Made by a program: the position numbers and the translations under genes
The notes under the pieces: generated by a model
Databases searched by the model: none
Told to the model about the DNA's origin: nothing
Seen by the model: only the letters and a program-made list of their open reading frames with translations
Shown: positions 1 to 12,000 of the stretch, piece after piece
Layout: each line of letters begins with the position of its first letter
How positions within the stretch are numbered: the stretch's first letter is position 1
Assembly (NCBI GenBank): GCA_023053685.1
Contig: JALIGW010000001.1
Location: 226,313,434 to 226,377,433 of the forward strand
Direction of reading: 5' to 3'
From: Diadophis punctatus similis
Lineage: Eukaryota; Chordata; Lepidosauria; Squamata; Dipsadidae
DNA: 64,000 bases

Positions 1-984
1 AGCTAAAAACCCAATATAAAAAACGACACCCCATCCTCCTGGCAGATGTACATTTTTAAAAAAATGCAACTTACATGTAACAAAAATATATAGACAGCTG
101 TAAAATACCATAAAAGTGAAATGAAGCAAGAGTTACGACCATGATGGGCAGAGTCCTACATGTCTAAGAGTTCCTGGATGAAATCCATTTGTATACTAAA
201 CAGACCTGTTTCCAAGTCCAATCTTGAAAGGCCAATGAAGTAAAGAGCTTTCAAATGAACTCAATTCCTGATATATTTTTATTCACAGCTTGGGAGTTCA
301 GCAAAGTGTTTATGAAAGGATTGTAATATTTATCTCTTTGGCAGTAAATAGAAAGCAAGCTGCACAAAACTAGAAAGCTATTTTATTCAAAGATTTGAAA
401 TAAATAGAATCAAAAGCCAGAAGATCAAATCCTGGATATTTGGGGGGGGGGGGATTTAGTTAAGTCTTTTGGAAGGAGATAATACTTACAAGAAAATGAA
501 TTTTTGGTAAGCCAAACTTCAGGGAAGATAACAACTCAGATTAATTATTGGCCTATCAATTGAGAAAGAAACATCAATTTAAGATATAAAGTAGCATGTT
601 TCAAATTCAAAAGAAATGGCAAATCAAATGTATTAAATACTATTCTTAACCATGTGGAAAATATATACCAACTTTAGAAAAAAATAGAGAGTATTTGAAT
701 ACAACACACATGAGATGTACAGATCAGCAAAAGGAAATACTACAAATATTACATTAAAGAAAATCCTGGAGAAGAACTTAAAATGTGGGTTAAAAATATC
801 AATGGCAAATAACAAAGATAATAGCTAATAAAACACCTATAAAAATTTTAATAAAGATACCAGATAAAGATATCTGCTTTGTTTCTCATTTACTATTCTT
901 GATTGCTTTAGAAGTATTAGCAAATAAATTTTCAAAAACAAAACCAAATATCAGGTATCAAGACTCAAAGAGAGAAATAAAACT
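1..984. other. Intronic or upstream AT-rich sequence, nothing recognised
   Basis: AT-rich unique-looking DNA with a G10 run near 440. No convincing exon of the exchanger domain and no repeat I can name. Exons for the N-terminal half of the gene are presumably further upstream. Confidence 0.4.
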
Positions 985-1260
985 TAAAATAGTATGCGGA
1001 TAGTGTACTATTATGCAACTGCAAAATGCAATAAAGGAGTTGATGAAAACGATGGTTTTGATGAATTCTCGGGATATACAGTTAACATACAAAAAGCAAA
1101 TAACGGTACTTAATTCAAGAAGAAAGCTTTGTGCAGAAAGATTTGGGTTGCCAGCCAACAAATATTTGGGATTCTATTTGACAAACAGCAGCAAATTCAA
1201 TTTGCAATTTCAAAAGTATTAAATCAGATTATGGAGAGAAGTTTAAAAAAACATTTTGAA
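985..1260 (+). mobile_element. Decayed L1 LINE fragment (reverse transcriptase region)
   Basis: Reading forward with frame changes, YADSVLL (from 993; a decayed YADD box) is followed by EFSGYTVNIQKAN and then by NKYLGFYLTN. In L1 ORF2 the same order YADD…FSGYKIN…KYLG occurs just after the catalytic box. Frameshifts and a stop show it is an old fossil. Confidence 0.55.
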
Positions 1261-1890
1261 AGTGGAAATATTTAAAACTTACGTTTTATTAAATTAGGAT
1301 CGCTAACATGAATATATTATCTACATTGCCAAAAATATCAGACTGGGAAACCACACTCGTGGAATATGCAACAATAGTAAAATTAACAGTATATATTCAT
1401 AACAGAAATTTGACTAAATTTAAGTAAGAATGGTTTCTGATATACAATTATTCACATAAAGCAAACTCAGAAACATAACAGTATAGTTTTGAAGGGGTGA
1501 AATAATTGATTCAAAGACAGTAACTAGAAACAGTGTTGAGAAATACAATATATTTATGTTACATCAGTCACGTACAATAGGAAATAATTTAAAATTATGT
1601 GATTTTCCCAATAAGTATTTTTACTGATTATTCTTAACCTTTTTCCTTATTTTTTTTAACTTTCCCCTTTTTCCTTTTTTGCCTTTACATTGTTATGTGC
1701 ATGTACAATGGTGTTAAAACTTTGTGAACTCTCTTGCATATTCAGTACTTTTGCATAAAAATTACCTGAAATGTGATCTATTCTCTACACATCCTATAAC
1801 TAGATTTTAAAAAAAACAACTATACAGTACAAGTCAAAAATATTGTACTTGTTCATTTATTTATTGAGAAAAATAATCCAAAGCAACATG
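1261..1890. other. Intron, nothing recognised
   Basis: AT-rich sequence with a T-rich patch at 1640-1680. No splice-flanked exon or repeat identified. Confidence 0.4.
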
Positions 1891-2834
1891 CAGGTAGTTC
1901 TAGCTTACTATCACAATTGGAACCAGAACCTTTGTTGCTAAGTGATGCAGTCATTCAATTTTACAACCATTTTTGCCACAATATTTAAGTTAGCCACTAT
2001 AGCTGTTAAGCAAATCTGGATTCACCCATTGACTTTTCTTGGAAGCCCTCTGGGAAGATCACAAATGGCAATCACATGACGCTGGGATCCTGCAATGATC
2101 ATAAATACATACTGGTTGCCAAATACTTGAATTTTGATCACGTGACTGTGGGGATGTTGCAACAGTCGTAAGTGTAGGCCACACATACCGTACTTTTCGG
2201 AGTATACAACACTTCCCTCCTAAAAGAGGCTCAAAATTTGGGTGCGTCTTATACGCCGAATGTATCCCCGCCCACTCACCAGCCCCTACCCTTCGGCCTC
2301 CGAACATCCTCATCCTGGCTGCAGAGATTGCCACTGACAATGGCTTGTGTTTTTGGGCTCCACGCTTTGCATTTTCAGCCTCCAAACGCTTGTGCGGTGC
2401 CCAAAATGGCTACCCGCAACAGCTGCTGCCTTCTCTTACCCCTTCTCCACTTTGCCTGCTTTAGTCACTGGAGCTCCCTCTGAGGATCAGCTGTGCTTTT
2501 GAAGCTGTTTTTCAGCCCAAACATGAGCTAAGCGATCTTCCGTGCTTTGCCTGCTTTTCTAATTGCTGCTCCCTCCGACAATCAACTGTGCTTTAGAAGC
2601 ATAGCCCCAACCACTTCCAACCTCAAAACCAGCGAGCGAACGAATGTGCTGAAGCTGACCAGGCTAAGGATTAGCCAGATGAATACCTGGTAGGCAAACC
2701 CCCCCCCCCTATTTTCCTCCCCCAAAACTAAGGTGCGTGTTATACTCCAAAAAATACGGTAAGTCACTTTTTTCAGCAATGTTGTTAACTTTGAATGGTT
2801 GTTAAACTAATGGTCATAATTCGAGGATTATCTG
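1891..2834. mobile_element. TA-flanked MITE family 1, copy interrupted by another MITE
   Basis: The left end starts caggtagttctagcttac and the right end closes with the inverted form ttcgaggattatctg. The body ('gtcattcaattttacaacc', 'aatcacatgacgctggga', 'gaattttgatcacgtgac') repeats at 27835-28229 and 30332-30681. It is split by the CCGTATTTTT-type element at 2188-2759, after which the family-1 sequence resumes ('agtcacttttttcag'). Confidence 0.65.
2188..2759. mobile_element. TA-flanked MITE with CCGTATTTTT-type ends
   Basis: Starts ccgtacttttcggagtat and ends ccaaaaaatacgg, with TA on both sides (2186-2187 and 2760-2761). The subterminal text ('gggtgcgtcttatacgcc' and 'aggtgcgtgttatactcc') is also inverted between the two ends. 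The same ends recur at 11534-11899. The TA duplication suggests mobilisation by a Tc1/mariner-type transposase. Confidence 0.7.
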
Positions 2835-2916
2835 TATTTGTTGCAAAAGTATTGAGAATTACCTGGTATTCACTTTTTATCTTCTGTTTTAAAGTATATG
2901 CTTTTAATAATTCCAG

Positions 2917-3036
2917 GTTTATGAATATTCATGAAGTAAAAACTTATTGGGAAAGCAAAGGCATATTGGTCACAGTTAAAAACTGGCTAACTGAATGGGT
3001 TCACTCTGTGAAAGAGGAAAGTCTTAAGCCATCAAG
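2917..3036 (+). CDS. SLC9C1: SLC9C1 exon a: linker before the voltage sensor
   Basis: A 120-nt exon after a 'taattccag' acceptor. It enters and leaves in phase 2 and reads [16 protein letters not shown]... to ...KPS, with a split Arg codon completed by the next exon. This would be the cytoplasmic segment joining the exchanger domain to voltage-sensor S1. The donor (aag|gttggt) is weak, but it is the only nearby GT giving the phase needed by the next exon. The acceptor tract is also modest, so this is the least certain internal exon. Confidence 0.6.
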
Positions 3037-5987
3037 GTTGGTATGATGGGAAATATTAACATTTTATATAATGAAGGTGATATATGCACTGTTATATTCT
3101 AGTTATATAATTGGGATACTGAATAACTAGTAATTAAGAATTACTGAGCCCAAGTACCTAGATTTATTGGAAATTAGCTTTCATTCCAATTCAGCAAGAT
3201 CTAGTCCTCAAATAGCAATCGATGTTGTTGAATGCAAAAAAAAAAAAAGGAACTGTAACAAATTATGTTTCAAATTGGAAACTTGATATCAGAAAGGCTA
3301 GTAGAGACTAGTAATCAGTTTCTAAGGCAGATTTATGAGAAAGAATGTGGAAAATTCTCAAAGTTAATTGAGTCAGAAAATTGTGACAATCATGATCAGT
3401 TGACAGTTTTAAGTTCTTTTTATGAATTATCATTGGATGGGTCCATTGAAACACTTAGTTTACTTGCAAACTGGGGAAAAGATTATTTAGCCTCAAGGGA
3501 ATTTGGCTGCTAAATATCTTTTTTTTAATATAAAGACAAATGCAGAGATATATAAAGAGAAAGAAATAAAAAGCACAGAGAAAAGTACAGTTAATGAAAG
3601 AAAAATAATAATTAAAGACACAACTTCCAACCTTTACAGCAGTTATGAAGTCATTATCCTTCCTCTTTAATATGACAAAAAACCCTTATTCAATGCATTT
3701 GCAAAAATCAAATTCAGTAATCATTCTTTTTTTATTGTGGTAATTTGAGTTCATGTATCTATTTGGCATCTTTAACTGTCCATAAAATCACAGTTGGATT
3801 CTTGTTAAATTACTATTTGAGAGCAAGGTTCTTGGGCAGTGCTGATAACTGTCCATATATGGTATTAAGAAATGAAAAGTAATAGATGTTTAAAAGACTG
3901 TTATTAATTGCATGTTGACCTTTTTTCCCTTTACAGAAACAGATTTATGAGAACATGCTACCAATTAGTGTTAATGGAGGAATTTGAATATATATGTTGC
4001 GTGGTAACCCTTTTGAACTGTTTTCCAATTGTTCTTTACTTTATACTTTCTACCGATACACCATTTTTTCCACAACTAAAATTGTGCAACTATTATTTTC
4101 TGACTTTGTACATACTGGAAGCTATGTTGAAGGTACAAACTACATAAATTAATGATATATTTCTTATTAATAATGTAAATAAACATGCCTACTATATGCT
4201 CAATAACCAGAATATTCATTATTGGATTATTTGCAGTAGAAAAGCAGGTTAGAAATGTTGTAAATATATATTATTCAAAAGTATGTATTGAAGCCTTAGA
4301 AATTTTTATAAATATAAAATATAGTGCTATCACTTCTTCAGTGTTTTTGTAGTAATTGCTTTTCTGAACTTAATATTTTGCCTTTTGCTGAACTTTAATT
4401 GAAGCATCGTGTGTGATCTTACCAAGGTGATAATATAACCATATGTTACAATATGTTTTCTATATGTTTCAAGAACAAAGAAAATAAAATTGTAAGCTGG
4501 AAATATAAAAGAACCATTAACCAGCCAAGAGAGATTGAAAGGCCAGATAACAAATAAGCTACAATGGAAAGCTAAACTATTTTTATTGAGATATATAATA
4601 ATATAATCTTCTATTTTATGGCTTGAGGTTCACATGTCGCCAGTCCATCTCCAATACTCACATAGTTCAATAATTTATTATTGTGACCACAGGCCATAAC
4701 AACATGACATATCAGAAACGAAGAATAAAATTGGTTAACAATAAAATTGTAAACAACAGTAAAGAAAGCATACAAGAGAATTAGGAATCAACTAATATTA
4801 CAATTGGGGATTTAAAGTTTCATTTCTAAATTTAAAAGAAGGCATGGCAAAGGTAGTTGACCTTATTGTTAATAATTGGAATTATGCCTGTGAGAAGATA
4901 ATTTGGTTATTTAGTATCCTGCACCATAAATTTGTTTGTCATCAGCGTTTTCTTTTTGATTTTATCTTAGATAGGGCAGTAGAGGACATAATTATTAATC
5001 TCGTCTACTTGGTTCGCAATACAGGGGCACAGGTTCTCTCCATTGGACATGTAAAAAACTTCCCTTAAAGATAAGTGGAAGCCATGGTCTAAGTCAAGGG
5101 TCTGCAACCTTAAACACTCAAAGAGCAATTTGGATACGTTTTCCACAGAAAAAAAACACTGGGAGCCACAAAACCTGGGTGGGCGTGGCCAACTCCACGT
5201 CACTCACTCCCACCCAGACACATGACTCCCTAGTTACGCCTACCCAGCAGGTCATTAGGGCAGAGAACCGGTTGTTAAAAAATACCACACCGGGAACCAC
5301 AAAACCCTCACCCTCTCCCTCTCCCCCCCTCTCTCTCCCTCTCCCTCCCTCCCTCCCTCCCTTTGTATATCTTCCCCTCTCTCCCCCTCTCTATCTCTCC
5401 TTCTCTCCCCCCTGTATCTCTCTTCCTCTATCTTCCCCCTCTCTCCCCCCTCTCTCTGTATCTCTGTGTCTATGTCTCTATCTCTTCCCCTCTCTGTCTC
5501 CCTCTCTCTGTCTCTCTCTCCATCTCTATATGTCTGTCTCCCCCATCTATCTTCCCCTCTCTCTGTATCTCTCTGTCTCTCTCCCCCTCTCTGTCTCTCT
5601 CCCTCTCTGTCCCCTTCTCTGTATCTCTCTCCCTCTCTTCCCCTATCTCTGTATCTCTCTTTGTGTGTATCTCTCTCTCACCCTCTCCCTCTCTATCTCC
5701 CCCCTCTCTCTGTATCTCTCTCTTCCCCTCTCCCTCTCTGTATCTCTCTCTCTCTCTCCCTCTGTATCTCTCCCCCCTCTCCCTATCTTCCCCTCTGTCT
5801 GTAGGTCTCTGTTGTCTCTCTCTCTATGTCTCTCCCCCTCTATATCTCCCCCACTATGTGTGTGTGTGTCTCTCTCTGTGTATCTCTGTGTGTGTGTGCG
5901 TCTTCTCACTCTCTCGGAAAGCCCAGCGAGCTCTCCTTGGGGTTCTTTGCGGCACAGAGACAGGGAGCAAGAGAGAGTGAGAGAAAG

Positions 5988-6041
<54 letters not shown>

Positions 6042-9000
6042 AGAGGGAGACTGGCTGACGGGTGAGCGTCTTTGGCGAGGGCCCTCCAGCTTTCTCCGAG
6101 CCTGACTCCCGGCTGGGCGTGCGAGGTTCGGCAGGGCCAGCCCCCTTTTCCTGCTGCCCTGAGCTTAAAGCTGCGGCTGGGTGCTGCGGGCCTGTCCCCC
6201 TTTCTGTCATCCTCTCCTCCCGGATCCCATTCCCACCCTGTCAGCCCTCATGTTAGCAAGGCCGGCATTGGTCGCGGCCTGGTCAGGCCAGTGTCTTGAG
6301 GCAGAGAGCAGGTTGTGCATCTCCCCAAGCGACCGAGTCACAGCCAGCACCAACAAGGCCTGAGAATCAGCCCCGATTGCTTCTCCATCCCCCACTGTTG
6401 CCCTTCTCAGGCCAGGCGAGGAGTGACTGGGAGGGCGAGGGGCAGGGCCAGCCAGTGATGGGACAGGGAGCTGCAGCAGAGGGCCCAAAGAGCTGCATGT
6501 GGCTCCGGAGCCGCGGGTTGCCGACACCCAGTCTAAGTAAACTGATGTAAAGGGAGTCCTTGGCTTATGTCCATTTGTCCAGTAATCGTTCAAATTACTG
6601 AAAAAATGGATATATGATTGGTGGGTGAAATTCTGGCCCCATGTGGTCACGTGAACACTATCAGGGTGTCCACCTCATGATTTGAGTTGCCATGATTGAG
6701 ATGTGATTATGTTCATTTGTGACCTTTCCTCCCGGCTTCCCACAAGCAAACTCAATGAAGAAGCTAGTAGGGAAGGTTGCAAGTTGCTCTGCCCCCCCCT
6801 CCATGCACAGCTGTCACTGACCCTCCCAGGCTTTCCCTAGCGACCTGTAGCTCAGGTATGGGATGGGCCAAACACCGTTCAGTTTCTCCCCCAGCCTCCC
6901 TTGGCTGCATGTGACCTGAACTCTTAGGCCTTCCCCGCCTCCCAGTCATAGCATCTGCACGCTCTTTCCCTGGGATTTCTGCCTTTTCTTACAATGATTT
7001 TAGGATTACAATAGCTATCTCATTCATAGTGAACCATTGGTTTGCTTAACTACCATCATGTTAGCTTAATGACCATGGTGATTTACTTAACAACTGCTGC
7101 AAAAAATTGTAAAATCAGGTCGGTCATATGAATGACCCAATTTACAATTTCCTGAGTTATGGCTTTGATGGGCAGGCTCCATCACAATTGTAACTCAAAG
7201 ACTTTCAGTACAATTAACAGAATTTAATGATGAAATTTTTGGAAGCTTTCTAATTTTTTGTTCAACAGTACAAGGTGAATTCTAACAGACATTGAGGATA
7301 GGCCTACTTTCATTCTAAGATAGGTAGCAGGAGTACCATAAGGAAGGCTCAGAATCTTCCTTAGAACTAAGCTGGCACAAAGCTGCATTGGGGGAACAGA
7401 AGAGGGCATTGGTCAATTCATGTCTAATTTCTAATCATTTGTTCTAATCACAAATTAGGGTGTTTGGTTATTAAGTTGAAAAGCTAGAAAAAGATCTTTA
7501 TCTCCTAGAAAACAGTCTCCTAAAATAGAGGTTCAGTTTCTGTCAACCAGAGTTCCATGGAAAAGGCCATTAGGATACTGCTCCCTTTGCTTCCTAGGCT
7601 AAACTTCCTAGAAAAGAGGCAGATTACTGTATTTATTAACTTTGGTCAGAGAAGGCGCAGTTACAGAGAACAATTTTTAACCTTGTCATGTAGAATATTC
7701 AGAGCCTGCTGATAATCTACCAGGAATACAGATTGAAGGACAATATATTCTGGCTACAATGGGGATATTTTGGCACGTTTTATAGAGGCGCTGGTATGCC
7801 CCCTCCTCAAGAAACAATAACTGTTTGGGAAAATTTTTGTCTAGTCTCTCGTTTTCCCTTTTTAGGGAAGGTGGTTGAGAAGGTGGTAGTGTTGCAATTT
7901 CAGAGGATCCTGGATGAAATGGATTATCAATGCCTTTTTCAGTAGGCCTAGATATGGGACAGAAATAGCATTGGTCACAATTTATGGATGATCTTTGACA
8001 GGAGGATGAAGATGGTGCACCCATTCTTGTTGTTCTTGATCTTTCAGTGGCTTTCAATACCCTCAACCATGGTATCCTTTGGGGCCAACTTAGGGAGTTG
8101 GGGGTGAGTGGCATAATTTTGTGCTGGTTCACCTCCTTCCTCCAAGGCTGATCCTAATCAGTGTTGATAGGGACAGAAATGTGTAAATGGTATTTATTTT
8201 CTGAATCAATTTTACTGTAATTTTAGACATTGTTTTGAGACACAAGGGGTCATGATGGCTCAGCTGTTAAGAAGCTGAGCTTGTCCGCTGGAAAGCTGAC
8301 AGCCTAGGTTCAAGACCCAAGCGCCATGCAATGGGGCGAGCTATTCCTGCCTCAGTTCATGCCCATCTAGCAATTCTAAAGCATGCAAATGCAAGTAGAT
8401 AAATAAATACCACTTCAGTGGGAAGGTAACAGTGTCCTGTGTTTCACCACACGCTCTGTTCTGCGGTGTGTTGTCATGCTGGCCACATGACCACAAACAT
8501 CTTGGGACAATGCTGGCTCCCTCAGCTAAGAAATGGAGATAAGCACTGCCCCCTAGAGTCAGATATGGATAGGGGAAACCTTTACCTTTATTTTTTTTTG
8601 AGACATACATTTCACTGGGGCATGACTTTTAGCAAAAGAGAAAGGGGAAATATAACTCTTTATTTTCTTACATTTTTCAGTATGTGTTGATCACAATGCC
8701 CTACTGAATGTCTGAGATGTGAATTGGAAACACTATTTTACATCAGTTCTGCTGTAACAAAATCATAAAATCATAGGGTTGAGAGGGATTTGAGGGCTCT
8801 TCTATGCCAGTCCTCTGCATGGTGCAGGATACCTCATCTACCCCAAAGAAATGGCTGTACAATCTTTTCTTTAAAACTTCTAGCGATGGAGCACCTGAGG
8901 AGTAGGATGCTCCACTGCTTAATAGCTCTCACAGGATATTCATTCTTGTTTCAGATTTGGATTTTTCTCAATAAACTTTTCACCCAAATGATCTTGTCTT

Positions 9001-12000
9001 ATATTCAAGTGCTTTGGAGAATAAATCCACAATCTCTTCCCTGAGATATCCATTCATGTATTGGAGGGCTGCTGTTATGTTTCCTCTTAGCCTTTTCTTT
9101 AGACTAAACATGCCAATTTCCTTTCATTGTTCTTTGTAGGATTTAGCCTCCAAGGCCCTTCCCATCTTTGCCGCTCTTATCTGTATTCTTTCCAGTTCCT
9201 CAGTGACCTTTCTGAATTGTGACCAGAACTGACCACAGTATTCCAGATGTAATCTGATCAATGCAGCACAGACTGGTAGTGTCACTTTCTGTTATTTTGA
9301 TACTACATCTCTATTGATGCAGCCAAAAAATGCATTGGCTCTTTTGGCAGCTGCAGCACATTGCTGGCTCATTTTTAATCTGGGGTGTACTAAGATATCC
9401 AGATTGTTTCACAAGTAATACTGCTAAGCTAGTTACTGCCTATCTTGTAGTTGTGTGTCTGTTTTTTCCTATCTAAGTGCAAAATCTCTCATTTTTCACC
9501 TCTGAACATTATTATTATTTTTATTTTTATTTTTATTTTTTATTTATTTGTCAAGCATGTACAAGATAACAGGTATAGTATAAACATAAATATGAACATA
9601 GTAAATGGGTACGAAAAATGGAGACAGTAGGACAGGGACGGTAGGCACGCTAGTGCACTTATGCATGCCCCTTACAGGCCTCTTAGGAATGGGGTGAGGT
9701 CAACAGTAGACAGTCTAAGGTTAACGTTATGGGGGTTTGGGCATGTAACAACAGAGTCAGGTAGTGCATTTCAGGCATTGACCACTCTGTTACTGAAGTC
9801 GTATTTTCTGCAATCAAGTTTGGAGCGGTTTACCTTGAGTTTGTATCTATTGTGTGCTTGTGTATTATTGCGGTTGAAGCTGAAGTAGTCATTAACAGGT
9901 AGTACATTGTAGTGGATAATTTTGTGTGCTACGTTTAGGTCGGGCTGTAGGCGGTGTACTTCTAGGTTGTTCAAGCCTAAGATTTCAAGCCTGGTGGCGT
10001 AAGATATTTTATTGCTAGTAGAAGAGCGGAGTACTCTTCTCATGAAATACCTCTGGACTTGCTCAATTGTGTTAATGTCAGATATACAGTGCGGATTCCA
10101 GGCAGACGAGCTGTATTCGAGAATTGGTCTAGCAAAGTTTGCAGTACAATATTACCAGAAAAGAAACTTCGCAAGATTAGGTTGACAACTCTTAATGCCT
10201 TTTTGGCAATGCTGTTACAGTGAGTTCTGGCGCTTAGGTAATTTGAGATGAGAACTCCAAGGTCTTTTGACAGAGTGAGGGTCTTCTACAAGGTCATATC
10301 TGCCCAGCTTGTATTTGGTGTACTGATTTTTTTTTTTGCCAATGTGTAACACAGAACATTTGTTAGTTGAGATTTGAAGTTGCCAATTTTTTGACCATTC
10401 TGACACATAGTCAAGGTCATTTTGTAGGGCAACAGTATGAATAGTTTTACATCATCAGCGAAGAGGACGCAGTTGCTTATAATGTGATTGCAAAGGTCAT
10501 TTATGTAAAGTATAAAGCAGTGATGGCGACCCTATGGCACGTGTGCCACAGGTGGCACGTGGAGCCATATTTGCCGGCACGCGAGCTGTTGCCTAGCTCA
10601 GCTCCAGCGCGCATGTGCGTGCTGGCAGCTGATTTTTGGCTCGCATGGAGGCTCTGGGAGGGCGTTTTTGGCTTGCGGAGGGCCTCTGGGGGGACGGGGG
10701 AGGGTGTTTTTGCCCTCGCTAGGCTCCAGGGAAGCCTCTGGAGAGTGGGGAGAGCGAAAAATGGGTCTACCGGACCCACCAGAAGTTGGGAAACGGGCCA
10801 TTTCCGGCCTCCAGAGGGCCTCCGGGGGAGCGGGGGAGGCCATTTTTGCCCTCCCCAGGCAATGAATTATGGGTGTGGGCACTCGCACATGTGCGATAGC
10901 ATGCGCACATGCACTTTTGGCACCCGAGGAAAAAAAGGTTCGCCATCACTGGTATAAAGAGTGTGCATCCTAAAACGCTGTCTTGGGGGACACCGCTGTT
11001 AACTGGTGCAGGGTTTGATAAGGCGCTCCCTATTTTAACTACTAGTTGCCTATTTGAAAGGAACACAGCTATCCACCTATGCAGGGATCCGGAAATGCCG
11101 TAAGAGTTTAGTTTTAACAGTAGTTTGTTGTGTACCACTGAATCAAAGGCTTTGCAGAAGTCTATGTATATTGCGTCTATTGCTTTACCTTGGTCAAGTT
11201 GTGTAGTCCATATGTTTTTGTAGTATAGGAGTTGTAGATTACAGGACAATTTTTTTCTGAAACCAAACTGCTTGTTAGAGAATAGGTTATTTGTCTCTAA
11301 ATGGAGGGTAATAGATTGGTTTATGATTGATTCCATGACTTTGCAGGTGACACAACACAGTGAGATTGGTCTGTAATTTTCAACTAGGCTGGGGTCTCCC
11401 TTTTTGAAGATAGGGATGACCGTGGCTAATGACCATAGGTTGGGCAAGGAGCTGGTTCTGAAGGGTATTTCATAGATTATGCTTAGAGGTTCTGCTATGG
11501 CAGTGGAAAGCTTTTCTAAGAAGTAGGCACATACCGTATTTTTCGGACTATAAGATGCACCGGAGTATAAGACGCACCTTAGTTTTTGGGGAGAAAAATA
11601 AGAGAAAAGTTGATTGGCGGGTGGATCGGCCTCCCAGAATACCCCCAATCAGCTGTTCCCAGAGGTGAATTTTAGCAACAGATCCATTGGTTGTGAGCTC
11701 TGCGCCTTGCTTTTTTTCTGCCTCCAAAACCTCCATTTCAGAGGCTTTTTTTCTGAAGCTCCATTTCAGAGGCTTTTTTCAGCCTCTGAAACTTCCGTTT
11801 GAGAGGGTGGGCGGGGCTACATTCAGAGTATAAGACGCACCCAGATTTTCACTCTCTTTTTTGGGGGGGGAAGGTGCATCTTATACACCAAAAATACGGT
11901 AATCCATCAGGGCCAATGGATAGAAATGGTTTTAGGTTGCATAGTGCTTTTTCAATGTTATCTTCTGTAAAATGGATATGTAGCAGATCGTTGCAATTAG

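Larger units (their letters stand above)
5095..6530. mobile_element. Non-autonomous hAT-type element (1.4 kb) with simple-repeat core
   Basis: Ends are near-inverted (caagggtctgcaacc / ggttgccgacaccca), with subterminal 'aaagagc…gagccac' inverted against 'gagctgcatgtggctc'. A perfect 8-bp duplication gtctaagt flanks it (5087-5094 and 6531-6538), as in hAT insertions. The core is a CT-rich stretch (about 5303-5870), a GT/CA tract, and a GC-rich unique part (6040-6520). No transposase frame is present; the long open frames across the CT-rich tract are compositional artefacts. Confidence 0.8.

Noticed and set aside
3265..3513. 82-codon open frame in the intron between exons a and b
   Set aside because: No acceptor or donor in a usable phase, no motif, and exons a and b already join in phase without it.
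5179..6105. Long open frames (up to 308 codons) across the CT-rich tract
   Set aside because: They exist because polypyrimidine DNA lacks stop codons in most frames. The products are Ser/Leu/Pro simple repeats with no motif.
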